NCBI GenBank assembly: GCA_037975125.1
Contig: CM075857.1
Span: 88,921,199 to 88,985,198, forward strand
Source of the DNA: Latrodectus hesperus
Lineage: Eukaryota > Arthropoda > Arachnida > Araneae > Theridiidae
Reading direction: 5' to 3'
Length of the DNA stretch: 64,000 bases
Part shown: piece by piece, positions 24,742 to 37,350 of the stretch
Layout: every line of letters starts with the position of its first letter
Position numbering within the stretch: the stretch's first letter is position 1
Notes under the pieces: model-generated
What the model was told of the DNA's origin: nothing
Database searches by the model: none
Seen by the model: the letters and a program-made list of their open reading frames with translations, nothing else
Position numbers and translations under genes: made by a program

Positions 24742-24790
24742 CTGTTTTCGTCGGCGACACGACAGTGCGGTTTAGAAAGACGACGCAATT
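24742..24790 (-). CDS. candidate internal exon, 49 nt
   Basis: The minus strand shows a strong pyrimidine tract and acceptor (TTTTTCATTTCTACTCAG|), 49 nt of G+C-rich sequence, and the donor AAAACAG|GTACGA. One frame reads LRRLSKPHCRVADEN with two bases left at each end. Another open frame reads NCVVFLNRTVVSPTKT and continues past the donor to a stop. The PxCxVxD spacing in the first frame recalls the cysteine switch of matrix metalloproteinases (PRCGVxD), but the usual R and G are replaced and no neighbouring prodomain sequence is visible, so I do not name a gene. Confidence 0.3.
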
Positions 24791-25043
24791 CTGAGTAGAA
24801 ATGAAAAACATTATTAACCGCAAATATCTATTAGTGTCATTATAAGCTCTTGAACTGTGCAAGATTCCAAAAATGGTGAGAAGATGTAGCAATAAGTACT
24901 TGAAGACAAAAATTTAAAGAAAGTATTACTTTATTGCTCATTTAGATACATAGAATTCAATATTAATCAGCTAACTCATTGAACTAGTATGGGTATACAC
25001 ATTATATGTAAATAATTTATGTCCAACAGATTTACTTACGCGT

Positions 25044-25065
25044 ACTCTCTCTCTCTCTCTCTCTC

Positions 25066-25132
<67 letters not shown>
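25044..25132. repeat. compound microsatellite (CT)n(TA)n
   Basis: About 12 CT units, a GT, then about 31 TA units. The 65-codon frame across it (a Ser-Leu run then an Ile-Tyr run) is a translation of the repeat and not a gene. Confidence 0.97.
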
Positions 25133-25135
<3 letters not shown>

Positions 25136-25139
25136 TTAT

Positions 25140-26540
25140 TACTTCAAATAGGTACAGATCAATGGTTTGAATTTTTAATAATTAATTCTCTCTCTAAAAC
25201 GAGTAGGAAAAATTAAATTGTACAAATTAAAGTAAAATTCTTGCAATTCTTAAGAAATATTTTAAAATTTAATACAAGTATAATTCTTATAACTTTGGAT
25301 AAAATTAGAAAACTTTATCGCACAAATTTCCTAATTTATTTATGTCACTATTTAACAATATACTTAGTTCTCAAATTTAATTAAAGTATTTTAATAATTA
25401 TGTTAAAAATTATCTATTTAACACCTTCAAGATGTTGCGCGCTTTATATAATTATTAGACAACATTTTTTTGTAAATATAACAAAAAGATATATAAGTAA
25501 AAACCTCAAAACACATTCTAGTCTATGTACCGTTTCACACAAAATATCGAAAAAATAAAAAATGAAATACTAACTTTCATTTAAATTTAGACTAGCAAGT
25601 TTCTACAATATTTGCTATTTGAAAAATTACAAAATAGTAACCAACACAATGAATTCGTAAATATATAGAAAATTGTACTACATACATAGTTTTTTACTCC
25701 AAATAGTAAAGCATCCTGTTATAAGCCATTACATTTTGTGTATAAATTAAATTATCTAAATTTGCATAGTTAATATTTTTCTAAAAATCACTTATAGCAA
25801 ATATATAGTATAATTCTCAACATTATAGTTTAGAAAATAAGTACCAGCAGTAAACAATTTACGAAATAATAATACTTTTTCATACATTGCTTACTATAGT
25901 CATAAGTGAACTCCTTACAGTATAATTATAATAATTAATGACTACTAATTAAAATAAAACTCATTGAAATCTAAATTTGAAATGTTTCCACAACCTTAGA
26001 ACAACTGAAGTCATTTTCACAACAGCAACTAGTCAAATGCGTAATGCATTTGGCAAATAACAAAAATGTAAATTGTAATCATTTCATTTGAAGTAAATTA
26101 GATGTTTAAGGAGAAAATAATGAAAATATACTCAGCAAGCTCATGGAAAACTTCCCAACCTTACGCTGAAGAAACCATCGGAAGATCAATGCCACACAAG
26201 AGACAAATTATCTTCTATTTAACTGCGCCATAAAAGAGAGAATGATAGATAGAGAGAGCAATGTTCCCCACGTAATGACATAATATAGTTGACTTAGAAG
26301 GAGGGGGCGCTTTACTTTTACAAGATAAACTTTTACTATTAAAGGTCTTTCTGTTATTGTTTTCAAGAGGTTTTGTATAAATATTTGATCTACCACGATT
26401 AATAACTTGTTCGTCATATTCTTTTTGGAGGAGAGTCTTCATTACAGTTTCTAAATTAAATATTTCATTAGTTTTTATTAATTTATTTATTTTTAAGGAA
26501 CATAAATTGAGAATACAGATAAAGATATTAAATCTATCGA
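25140..26540. other. A+T-rich non-coding DNA
   Basis: No gene is recognised. Two overlapping minus-strand frames at 26208-26442 lie in a slightly G+C-richer patch and have no motif. Confidence 0.55.
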
Positions 26541-26550
26541 AAAGTTATAA

Positions 26551-26590
26551 CTGTGTATTAAAATGCTTAACTGTGTATTAAAATGCTTAA
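26551..26590. repeat. perfect 20-bp tandem duplication
   Basis: CTGTGTATTAAAATGCTTAA occurs twice head to tail without a mismatch, which suggests a recent slippage event. Confidence 0.95.
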
Positions 26591-27130
26591 AAAATAAACA
26601 AAAAATATTTTCTTAAAGTGTTTTCAAGGGGAGATTTTTAGAAAGAAATATAAAATAATTTAAACTAAAATACAGATATTTGAATAAAGATTTCTAATGA
26701 TATTTATATAATTCAGATTTAATAAGATAAATTAGAAAACTTAAAATTTATTTTAATTTTAAGTTATATATTATATAATTAAATACATTTAAATAATTTA
26801 ACTTTTATTAATCGCATTTAATTTCATTCACTCATTTAAATATATCACTATTAAAATTAAATTTTTTATCTGTATATAAATCTACGGATAAAACATTTCA
26901 AAAATTAGACTATAAAATTTTTAAACATTAATAAATTAAAAAGAATTTATTTTAATTCAAAATAACTTTAATTTAAATAGCACATTAAGTAAAAAAATTA
27001 AGTAATAAAGTTTGGTTGCAAAATGGATGAAAAAACTAGTACTTACAAGTTTCTTCAAATTGATATATGCTTACCACACAAATCGAGTTAAATTTGTGAA
27101 TACATCAAAATTAAATAGTTTTTCCGATAT
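26591..27130. other. very A+T-rich non-coding DNA
   Basis: Nothing is recognised. Confidence 0.6.
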
Positions 27131-27134
27131 CTTA

Positions 27135-27136
27135 CC
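27135..27136 (-). promoter_or_regulatory. candidate recursive-splice (ratchet) junction
   Basis: On the minus strand TTTATTTCTATTTCAG|GTAAGATAT joins a long pyrimidine-rich acceptor to a consensus donor with no exon between. This is the form of known ratchet points in long arthropod introns. It is the best such match in the window and is on the same strand as most candidate exons. Confidence 0.35.
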
Positions 27137-27792
27137 TGAAATAGAAATAAATATTTAATGAATATATTATCAGTAATACATTTACATTTTGAAAGTATGT
27201 ATAAATGAATTTTTTTAAATAGGTTTGTTATTTATTAAACTATTTTAACATATAAAATATTATAATACTAGCATATCTGAAATATAAAACTAATTTTGTT
27301 TGTTATTTGTTTTTAAAATGAAAAAGTAAGAATATAATTCAATCTGAATAAAATATTTTGCAGCATGAAAATTTTTAAATTAGTAAATTCAAATTTAATT
27401 TTAAAAGAAATTTAAGATTTGCACAAAATAAGTTTTCCTTGTATCACAATTATTGAAAATCATTTAGTTATGCCAATATTTTTTTATGTTAAAAAATGTA
27501 TGCAAGAATTTTTCTGTAACAAGCATTTAAAAACTTACTCATAAAAAACAGCTAAAAATGTTTGATTCTTTTTTACATAAATTTAAAAAAAGTTAATGCT
27601 TGAATATTTTCCAATTATAAATTTGCTATCTTTTGCTTGAGCTAGATTTACAAAAATATGAGGTTTGGAATGAAAATCAAGAATTATATGTAATGAAATT
27701 TGTATATTGAATATCAAATTTAATATCAAATATGAAAATCAAATTTCTAATATAAAATTGATTAAATTTATAAAACAAAACATATATAAAAT

Positions 27793-27794
<2 letters not shown>

Positions 27795-27859
<65 letters not shown>
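27795..27859. repeat. (TA)n microsatellite
   Basis: An uninterrupted TA tract of about 32 units. Confidence 0.97.
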
Positions 27860-27861
<2 letters not shown>

Positions 27862-27869
27862 AAAAAGAT

Positions 27870-30070
27870 AAAATATTTCCTTTAAGTTAATTGCAGTTCC
27901 TTAAAACTTAATTGAAAATGTATTTATAATAATCTACAATAATTTCATTATCTATTAAAGAGTTTCAAAAAAAGTCAAAACATAAATAATCCATTAATTA
28001 AAAACAGAAATTTATTAAAATTACATTATATACTTATGATATACATGCAAATTAAAATATATATTTTAGTCAATACTATCTCAGTAAATTAATTAGTCTA
28101 TAATACCGAGTCAGAGAAGAGAAATACGGTGTTCACTATTTTTAAGATATATTTTTTGATTAATTTTCACTTAACTTAAATAGATCAATCCAAGCACGAG
28201 TGAAATTAAATTAACATAATTGGTGTAACAAACATTTACTTTTAAAAAATCTTTTAAAATGAATAATTAAGTAACTTTGAAAATTCCTGGAAATCAACGT
28301 AAAATTTCCATTAGCTTAAGAACATATGTTTAAAATGTAAAAGGCTATAATTAATGTGCCAGAAAAATTATCTGTGTTTCAGAGGAAAAAGAATGAATTA
28401 TATTTACAGCTCAAATTGAAAAAGAAAGAAATTTAACAGTTTACCAACTGAAGAGGAAAATTTGACTACGTAAGACAACTGAGCTTTTGTTTTCTGGAGT
28501 TTGAGTTTCAATGAAATTTAAGTTTCTCGTGTTCCCTTAAGAAAAGCAATTTTTAAGAGCTCCTTCTTCGGATCTCCTCAAAACTCGCTAAAATAAACAG
28601 ACCTATACAAGCAATTTAAATCTCTTTTTACTCAGATTTTGGTTATATTTTGTACATTTTTTTCACTTACACTGCTCATCCATTTAGAAGAATTTTGATT
28701 AATTCTAAATTTTAATTTAAAAACAAATGTAAAAAGTTTTTATAATTGAACGTGTTGTAAATATCATTTAATAAATTACCTTATGAATCTCTATATGTAT
28801 ATTTATTGCGTTTAAAATTAATATTTTCAAATTACAAATTATGTTTATAATTAAATCATCAATCATATGTTGCGTTTTGTTAAAAATATTTTAAAAAAAA
28901 ACTTTCAAATCTACATTTCTGTATTGTAACTTCTGTTATAGATTTCAAAGTATAATTTAAGTTTTTTTAAAAGGAAGAAAAAATTAAAAATATTAAACTT
29001 AATAAGCTTTTTTATGGATATGCAATTATTAATTTAAGTAATAACTTTTGTAAAAATTTCTGAAGCATGTCATCTAAGTTAAATATTTCTATGGAACTGA
29101 ATTCTTATTTAAAAAAAAGAAATAAACATTTATGTATAGAAAGGATTAAAAAAATTATCTTTAACTAACTATAAAATGTGTAATTTAAATAATAATACTC
29201 GAAATATAAAATATCTACAGATAATTTAGAATAATCTTTGAAATAGATATGATTGAATAGAAAATTTGAATGTACAAATAAATGCTTAAAATACAATAAA
29301 TAATTTATCAGTGTTCCAAGAAACAACTGAATTTTATATTTTTTATTCTTAAATCCATGAATATTGAGAACCATATTTAGTTTAACAGCCTTGATAACAT
29401 CTTATTATATAGTTAAGTATGTCAAGGATAGAAGTTTATCAATTGTAAACAAAAATTAGACTCAGTTTTCCTTTCATACCACTAAAATGGATTTTCCAGT
29501 TAGTTTCGTTGCTCAAAACAAATTATTTTACTCCCACATTTTTCAATAATTGCGTAGAAAGTCTTCAACATTTTCATTTTCAGTTTGTCTTTAACATTTT
29601 CATTGTTTATTAAATATTACAGACTTTAAAGCACGAAATTAACTTCGAAAATTTTCTAATAAAATAGAAGTTTCTAATAAAATAGCATAAAAATTTTTAT
29701 AATTATTTTCTCCTTTTAATATTCTAAACCATTATAGCATTCTCAGTTTTTTAATCATGTAAATCAAACTGCACATCATACTAATAAAAATAAAATATAA
29801 ACATGACATATAGAAATAAATCATCCGTTAATTAAAATAAAGGAAAAAGTTTTTAATTTATTAACCAAGAAGACAGAAAAGGCATGTTCCCGTTATTTTT
29901 GCTACTCAAGAAAAAAATGCATCAGATTTTCATAATTTACATATTTTATCAAAGAATAAATAAATTATATCAAGTGGTATTATTTCTTCCGAAACAATGT
30001 TACGGTGAAATTCTTAATTTAAAAACAGAAAGGGCCAAAAAAGTTTTTCTTTAAAAGATATATTGTTTGG
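27870..30070. other. A+T-rich non-coding DNA
   Basis: A slightly G+C-richer patch lies at 28490-28610. No gene or element is recognised in the rest. Confidence 0.6.
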
Positions 30071-30079
30071 AGCACTTTA

Positions 30080-30560
30080 AACGATATTAATACTTTTACA
30101 ACCCTGCCTTTTGGATATTATTTTTCTAAAATGCCCGATGGGAATTAGCGACGTGACAAGAGAAATGAACGATATTTCGTCGATGTTGCAGTGAAGACCG
30201 TCACCAGGCAAAGGGTAAACGAACTTGTCGCCAACGCTGAGACTGACAGCAGTGAAAAGGGTGATCAACATCTCTTCCTAATATTAACTCCAAGACCCCT
30301 CCGTCAACACACACCGAGATGAGAGAGATTTACAAGGAGAGATTGGAAACAGTAAACCTGTTTTCGGGTCACATGATCACCTCAACCCCCCTGGGGGTTG
30401 CTGTTCAAATTTCCGTTGACCTCTTGAGAACGTGTTAATGCGAGGAGTAAGTAGTCTAAACTTTGGTTGTAGATCTCCCTTTTATGGGTTATCTCCGAGT
30501 GGCAAAGCATATTTACAAAGTCTTTGAAAAAAGGGATTAAGTAAAAGTAACTCCCAAGTT
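30080..30560. promoter_or_regulatory. G+C-richer island with palindromes
   Basis: The island contains the inverted repeat CAACCCCC-CT-GGGGGTTG (30383-30400) and, 15 nt upstream, GTCACATGAT, which contains the M-box TCACATGA bound by MiT/TFE-type bHLH factors. The minus-strand 64-codon frame (30077-30271) has no recognisable domain. A regulatory role is inference from composition and motif density. Confidence 0.3.
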
Positions 30561-31770
30561 AATGTTTCGAGAAAAACAATGTTTTTTATGTGCCTATCTT
30601 TATTACAAGAATACACATGCACATATTTTTTCATGAATTATCCAGATTTGATAATATTTCTTTGAAATGTCACATTCGCATATAATGAATGTAGAAATTT
30701 GATTTACAATTAGAAAAGACGATTTTACTTTATAAATAACACGATTTTTATAACCAAAATATCAAAGAAATGCAGCGTTAAAATTCGCTTTAAATTTTTA
30801 TAAAAGTATATGTAAAAAATAACGAGAAATAGAACTAAAATATTAATAGAATGTCAAAATATGAAAAAAATTAATAACCTTGTTTGTTAATTTATACGAA
30901 CAAAGTAAAATAATTCTGTCGTACATTTCCTCTATAAAATAAAAATTTTAAGAGATTTATAATTCAATTACTTTCTATTAGTTATTTTTATTTGCTATAT
31001 TTCACTTTAGTTTTTCTATGAATATTTTTCGAACAAACTTTCCTTTCTATTTATTTTATTGGGATAGTATCCTTTTTAAAAATTATATATCTGATTTGTT
31101 ATTGATCACTTTTGTTAAATTAATGAAATGCTTTCATGCTAACTTTCTAATTAAAATCTCAATTAAATTCATCATAAAAATGTTTCATATTTTTTTCTTA
31201 ATTTCTAAATTAAATCCATAACAAAATATTAATTATAGAAATTAATGCAAAAGTTTTAAGATAAATACACAATTAAATATACAAGATATGCTTAAAATAT
31301 TTATATACATTATTTTTATATAATTATATGGTATTTGGAAATAGAAACTAATTTTTAAAATCAAAAAGTAACAGTCAAAAAAATTCACACAAAAAATTAA
31401 ATTGTTCGCAATTTTTAAATTTAAATTAAATATTGATAACTTTTATAAATTTAAAACCATTTTTATTTGAGCGTTGACACTATAAACAAGTTCAAATTAA
31501 TACCCAGCTTAAAATCTTCCTACTAAAAACGAACAATCTAAAAAAAAAATCATTTCTCTAAATTTACTTTTAACAAATTATCAATTCTAATGCACCAGCT
31601 GTTAACAAAATGACTCATTTTCCAAGTGACGCATTCTTAAAATCAGAATATATTTTGTCATAAAAGGTTGGGGCGAAAGATTAGGATAAATAGAAATACT
31701 AATTATAATTTAATAGAAGAAAGGTTTTTGAAGTCATTCGTTCAGGAAAAAAAAACAAATTCACCTCTTT
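30561..31770. other. A+T-rich non-coding DNA
   Basis: Nothing is recognised. The 67-codon frame 31018-31221 is Phe/Ile/Lys-rich, as expected of translated A+T-rich DNA. Confidence 0.6.
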
Positions 31771-31779
31771 AATTACTAA

Positions 31780-32260
31780 ACACTCGGTTTAAAGGGCGCA
31801 AAATATGAGGTACAGTAATGGCTCCACGGTCCAGGCTTTTCAATCATCTTGCTCTTCTTTAACCTATCCATCACGTCAACCGTTAAATTAAAATATTTCC
31901 ATCACCACCACAAGTGACCTGGGGGTGACAATTGCATTTGCTCCATAACCCCTCCCTCATTCGGATTTTCCTCTAGCCTTTTGTAAGCATTTTTTATGAA
32001 AAACGTCACCAACTGAATCCACATTTACGCCCGTTTTTCAACTATGTCACCGGGTTTTTCGAATCGATCCAGAAATTTCTGTGTGTGTGTGTGCTCTCCA
32101 TCCTCCCATTTTTGAGGCATCATCATCTCCAGTAAAGAATGCTGTGTGAAGGGGATATTCTCCTGGTGATTGAGAGAGTGGAAAAAAATGTAAAGGATCA
32201 AGCAAGAGTAGAAAGACTCATTCGAGAGTGATGATGCGATAGCTGCAAAAAAAATGATAG
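31780..32260. other. G+C-richer island
   Basis: Balanced composition with a short GT repeat (32081-32093) and no open frame of note. It is a possible conserved non-coding element. Confidence 0.25.
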
Positions 32261-32269
32261 GTATTTGAA

Positions 32270-33550
32270 AAAAAATGATGACGTATTTTTATACAAATCT
32301 CTGAACGTATGCATTTCTCAAAGCGAGATGATAACAACGTTAAATAATGATTTTTGAAGTATATTTTAGACATTTAAATACACTAGATTTATACTTCTAT
32401 ATTGATGAAGAACAAGCAATTGAAACAAAGTACTGATGAAGGAAAAAGTTCAATCGCATCTTCAAAGTTAATTTGACATTTAAACTATTCAATAATCATA
32501 GACTTGATTCATATAATTTTTAATTATTTTGTAAAATACAGGAAAGTTATTGAAACACAATTTTAAAATTTCAGTATAACTTCATCTGCATATATTTACC
32601 CTATTTTAATTTAAATTTCGAAACTTATATTTTGCAAGAGAAAATTATGATTAATTAAAAATAAATAAGTTCATATGAAATAAAATTGATTTTAAACAAC
32701 TTATTTTGCGATGTATTTATTTTATTTGACTTCAATAATACTAATTAAATTTTTCAAATCTGAGATGTAAAAGCAGTAATTTCATTATTGTCACGAAAAG
32801 TATTAATAAATGTTTACTTTCTGTTTATAGAGTTGTAATATTTTTTAAGATATTTGGTGGTATTCACATTTTAATATATTAATGTGTTCATTTAGCTTTT
32901 TTAATAAAGGAAAATGGCATGGCACCAAAATTTTACTAACCAGTTTTAAGCCCGATTGTGTTAATGGAATCTAAGCAAATTAAATATCTTAATGATTCTC
33001 GAAAAGTGTGACACAAAAATAAAAAGAATAATTACACAAAACGAGTAATTCCAAACTTTATGACTGTATCACCTTCTAAGATTGCCTCCAAAAAAATTCT
33101 TATTTCAATGAATGAATAAATAATCACAAAAAAATTAAAATATAAATTATACAGTTTATTTTGTTCTTTCATTTTAGAAATTAATTTTTGTCACTAACCA
33201 AAGTCAAAGAATGGGAAAAAAATATATTTTGATTTAAAAACTGTTGATTACGAACTGTTAGAAATTGAGAATAAAACATTTAATGCACATCTTAATGAAT
33301 TTTTGGTTCGATTAATATTTATGAAAGAATTTAACATCTCATAAATATTTTATTCCAAAGAACATTTAACTAGAACAAAGAAATAAACTAATTAAGTTTT
33401 ACAAATCTCTGCAGAGAAGGCATTACCAAATAAAAAATTTAACAAGATGTTAAAACTAAGTAATATATTCACATTGTTTTTTTAAATATTATACATTCAA
33501 AATAGAGTAAAAAAACACCGTACTCCCTCATGGCGGAAATTAAGGCCTAT
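32270..33550. other. A+T-rich non-coding DNA
   Basis: Nothing is recognised. Confidence 0.6.
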
Positions 33551-33559
33551 CAATGAACC

Positions 33560-33850
33560 AATCTCTTTAATTTTGTATTTTTTTTTTCTGTGGGAAATCC
33601 CCTCTCACCTTCCTTTCCTATTATTTGAGATTTTTTTCCTCCCCCTCCACCATTTACTTCTTCCGCAGCTTCCTCCTGCGCTTCCGAATTTATTTCTAGA
33701 AGAAGCCCCAATACCGGAAGCGAAACGGAAAGAATGCAATCCCCAAATGTTAATCTCCAGCGTTTTAATTATGCAAATGTCTTTCGATTACTCAATGTAT
33801 CAAAGTAATTGTAAATGTTTAAGTCTTTAGATTAAAGCTCGCGTTGAATG
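33560..33850. other. pyrimidine-rich island
   Basis: A strongly T/C-biased stretch on the plus strand (33575-33690) is followed by a purine-rich one. The 85-codon frame reading Phe/Pro/Leu-rich sequence reflects this bias and has no domain. Confidence 0.25.
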
Positions 33851-33859
33851 TTTAGGTTG

Positions 33860-34480
33860 GTGAAGGGGATGAACAAAAGGAGAAAGAAAAGATTCTGTAA
33901 AATATTTTCATCATTCGTTAGAGATAAGTTTAAATCATTTAATTCAGTTTCATCCAACTTTGTTTTGAATCCGTACGTTGAATATAAATCCAGAAATAAA
34001 TTAATAAGCTATGGGACTAATAATGAAATACATTTAATTACGAATACATATTGTCCACGGTATTCTAAGTTATTAGGTTTAAAAAAGCGCAAAATATTTT
34101 AAAAAGAAAGAAAATTTAAAAAAAACCTTGAAATTGAATTTAAAATATCTAATAAAGATAAACATGAATATTAAAAACGGAATTAAACTGCTGTTAAAAC
34201 ATTCACGACATAATAGTATTTCTTATAAATGAATTATTCTGCTGATTGCAATCGTATTTTAATATTCTTATATGATATTTGTGTTATATTTACCCATTAA
34301 AATCTCATTAATGAAGTTAATTTTTTTTTACAAACTTACTCAACTGTGTTGCACATCTGCCGCAATGTTTTTTGACAGTTAAATTTATATGTACCTTATT
34401 TTTTGAATTTTCGAATATATATTTTATTATATTCATACATATTACATTTAATATTGTCTATGTTTTATAGTTCAGCTGTA
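33860..34480. other. A+T-rich non-coding DNA
   Basis: An 84-codon frame at 33848-34102 is Lys/Arg/Asn-rich without a motif. Nothing else is seen. Confidence 0.5.
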
Positions 34481-34488
34481 ACCTTAAT

Positions 34489-34918
34489 CGAAGCCGGTAT
34501 GCATACCAAAGATAAAGCTCAGTTTTAAACAAATGAGGAATTTCTCGGTAATTCATATCATTTTTGTTATATTCTTATCAATTGGATGTAGATATTACTT
34601 TCGAGAAATTAGATGTTAACCTTTGAAGGTTAATGTTTTGGTCATTGACGATAATTTTATTTTGAAACGCAATTTGCTTGGAAAACCTAATTTGTTATTC
34701 CTTAATCGAGTTATTACATCACTCGAAGTTGGTATTCATATCGAAGAAAAGTTTAGTTCTTAACAAATGGCAAATTTCTTGATAATTCATATCATTTGTG
34801 GTTATTTTCTTATCGATTGTAGGTAGATGTAACTTTCGAGAAATTAGATGTTAATGTCTGAATGTTATTATTTTGGTTATTGACGATAATCTAATTTTGA
34901 AACAATTTACTTAAAACA
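34489..34918. repeat. two-unit direct tandem duplication, period about 235 bp
   Basis: The unit starting CGAAGCCGGTATGCATA at 34489 recurs at 34724. Shared anchors include AATTCATATCATTT, CTTTCGAGAAATTAGATGTTAA and ATTGACGATAAT, in the same order. The units are clearly diverged, by substitutions and small indels. No frame is conserved across both units. Confidence 0.88.
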
Positions 34919-34919
34919 A

Positions 34920-37240
34920 TCTTTTCTTTTTTGATTAATTTAAGGATATCTAAAATTTAAAAATATTGTTTCTTATTACCAACTATAAATATAATTATCT
35001 TGTTTTCATCGATCATAAATAAAAAAAATTCAAACGTTCGCTTGTATTTTTGAGATGGCTGCATGAGGAATTAAAAAAGAGTTAAAGGGATGAGACAAAT
35101 AGTTTGTCAAGTGTGCCTAAATTCCATAAATTGCGTAACTCGCAAACAATTATCCGCAAGGCTTACTACAACAATGAAAAAAAAGAAAAATTTAATTTAC
35201 CAATATTGACGTTTTACTATATATACTATCCCATAATGAATATGTTATTCCATAACTTTAATTTACAAAAATAAAAGTTGTACACGTATCTTTCAAAAAG
35301 AAAACAGAGCAATGTACTTCGAAAGAGAAACAAATTGAAAATAACTTTGTTCAGGGAATACTATAGGAAACTGCAGATTGTTTACATTACAAAATAACAG
35401 AATTTGTTGAAGGAACAACAACAAATCCCTTCACAACATCACAGATTTTTCCCATTAAGCTGAAAAATAAATCAGATTTTACAGTACATTAATTTCAGTT
35501 ACACCCTCGATTTCGAGTCAGAAAACAGAAATTAAAGATAAAGTGGATAAAAAAAATATATAAAATATCCTTCGTTCTTTGAAACAGGAAAAGCGTCAGT
35601 TTCTTAATTACTGAGAAACAGCGTCTCTAAAGTGAACGACCTTTTTGATTCTGCCAAGTCCCTTTGATCATCAAGTGCCATTTTCAAGTGTTTTTCCTTC
35701 AGAACAGGGGATGCACTATTTTATTTTTTATTTAAAGTTTCTTTTTTTAAATTAACTTTTCATCTTAAACTTAAAATCAGCGGCCGTTTGAATTAAAATG
35801 TTTCTCTTTGGTAGCATTTATTAAAATATCATGCATGAAATATTCAAAATAATTTCTCTTTCAATTAATGTTGGTTTTTCCAGATGGTTATTTTATGAAA
35901 GAACATAACATTTACTGAAATAAAATGAATTTAAGGCATTCAGAATTGTTTTGCAAAAAGTTTTTATTTAAGTAAAAAAATTAATTCAGCGTTTATTCTC
36001 ATACAGTTATATTTAAAAATTAATTCTGTCCTATGTGTTACTCATATAATGTCATTATAGCGCTTGGGATCAATATATTTATGGTTTTGCAATAAATGAG
36101 GAACACATTATACAAGTTTAGCATAATGCATGGAATCTAATTATAAATTAATTATTGTCATGCCCAAGATTATTTAATATGCTAATATCGCAACAGAAAA
36201 ATTGTAAACTTTGTAAGTTGCTCTTTTAATAATTTATTTCTAAAACTATTCAGGTGAAAAAATTTTAATGTTAAAATTTATATTTTGAAACGATAATTAG
36301 AAATATTCATATTACAAAATAATTTATTTCTTAAGGAAAATGGACAATTGCTCATAAGTGTGTTATATAAATTATTTATTATTATTTTGCATTTTTATAA
36401 AAAAATATGATGGTAGTATATTTTTTATTATTAAATTAAATTTATATTCGTGTGGCTGATTATCATAAAAGAATGAAAATTATGACTTATATATATGTTA
36501 AATTAAGAAATTAAAATAATAAAATTCACTTTTTTCTATTTATAAATTTAAAATTGTTTTAAAATAATTTAACTAAATCATAAATTTTTATTCATCAATA
36601 AGTCATGTTTTACATTTAATTTTTTACATCATAATTAACTATATTTGAAACACAAATCCACTTCCTTTTATATATAAAGATTTTGTTATTATTTTGGACT
36701 TCAAAGAATAAAATTAATGTATTAATATATATTTTTCTCGACAGATGGCACCGTCAATTAAAATTCTCTCTTTTTAATTATTTATTTACATTAAAATCAA
36801 TACAAATGTAACTACATCTGCTTTTAACAAATTCAAAATGGGTTTATTACTTCTTTTTCAGGAGAAAATTTCTAGCGAATATAATTGAACAAAACTTAAA
36901 TTCTTTAATTCTACCCGTCACCTGTACCCAGATTTTTCTACTTCCACTACCACTTGCTACGTTACAAAGCAGAGGGCTTTCTTAGAGCATAATTCAGAAG
37001 TTAGTGGCATCCTTTTAAAACTAAATTAAATATCGATTTTTCTTCCGTTGCTTTCTACTTTTATCTAACTTGAGATGTGGAAAATATTCCATACTTTTTT
37101 TTATTTTATTTTTACTAGATAATCCATCTCCAGTATATGTCATAAATGTTCTCTTACACTTTCATGAAATCCGTTTTGCTGCGAAGAAGAAAGACAGTCT
37201 TTCGATGGGAATGCGAAAAAAAATCTCCTAAATGGAAGTT
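34920..37240. other. A+T-rich non-coding DNA
   Basis: Nothing is recognised. Confidence 0.6.
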
Positions 37241-37244
37241 TTGC

Positions 37245-37350
37245 ATAAAAATGCCACTTTCATAAAGATTCCGTGTTGCAGGGAGTAAATCTCGTAATTT
37301 AATTGCACCCGTTGCTGTATAATTGGATTTTGCTCAGTAAATAAATGCTA
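37245..37350. promoter_or_regulatory. possible homeodomain-site cluster
   Basis: In about 100 bp there are TTGCATAAAA, TTCATAAAG, CGTAATTTAATTG and AAATAAATGCTAAT, words typical of Hox/POU binding, inside a patch richer in G+C than its flanks. Such words are common in A+T-rich DNA, so the call is weak. Confidence 0.15.

Noticed and set aside
25019..25216. 65-codon protein with Ser-Leu and Ile-Tyr runs
   Set aside because: It is read through the CT/TA microsatellite.
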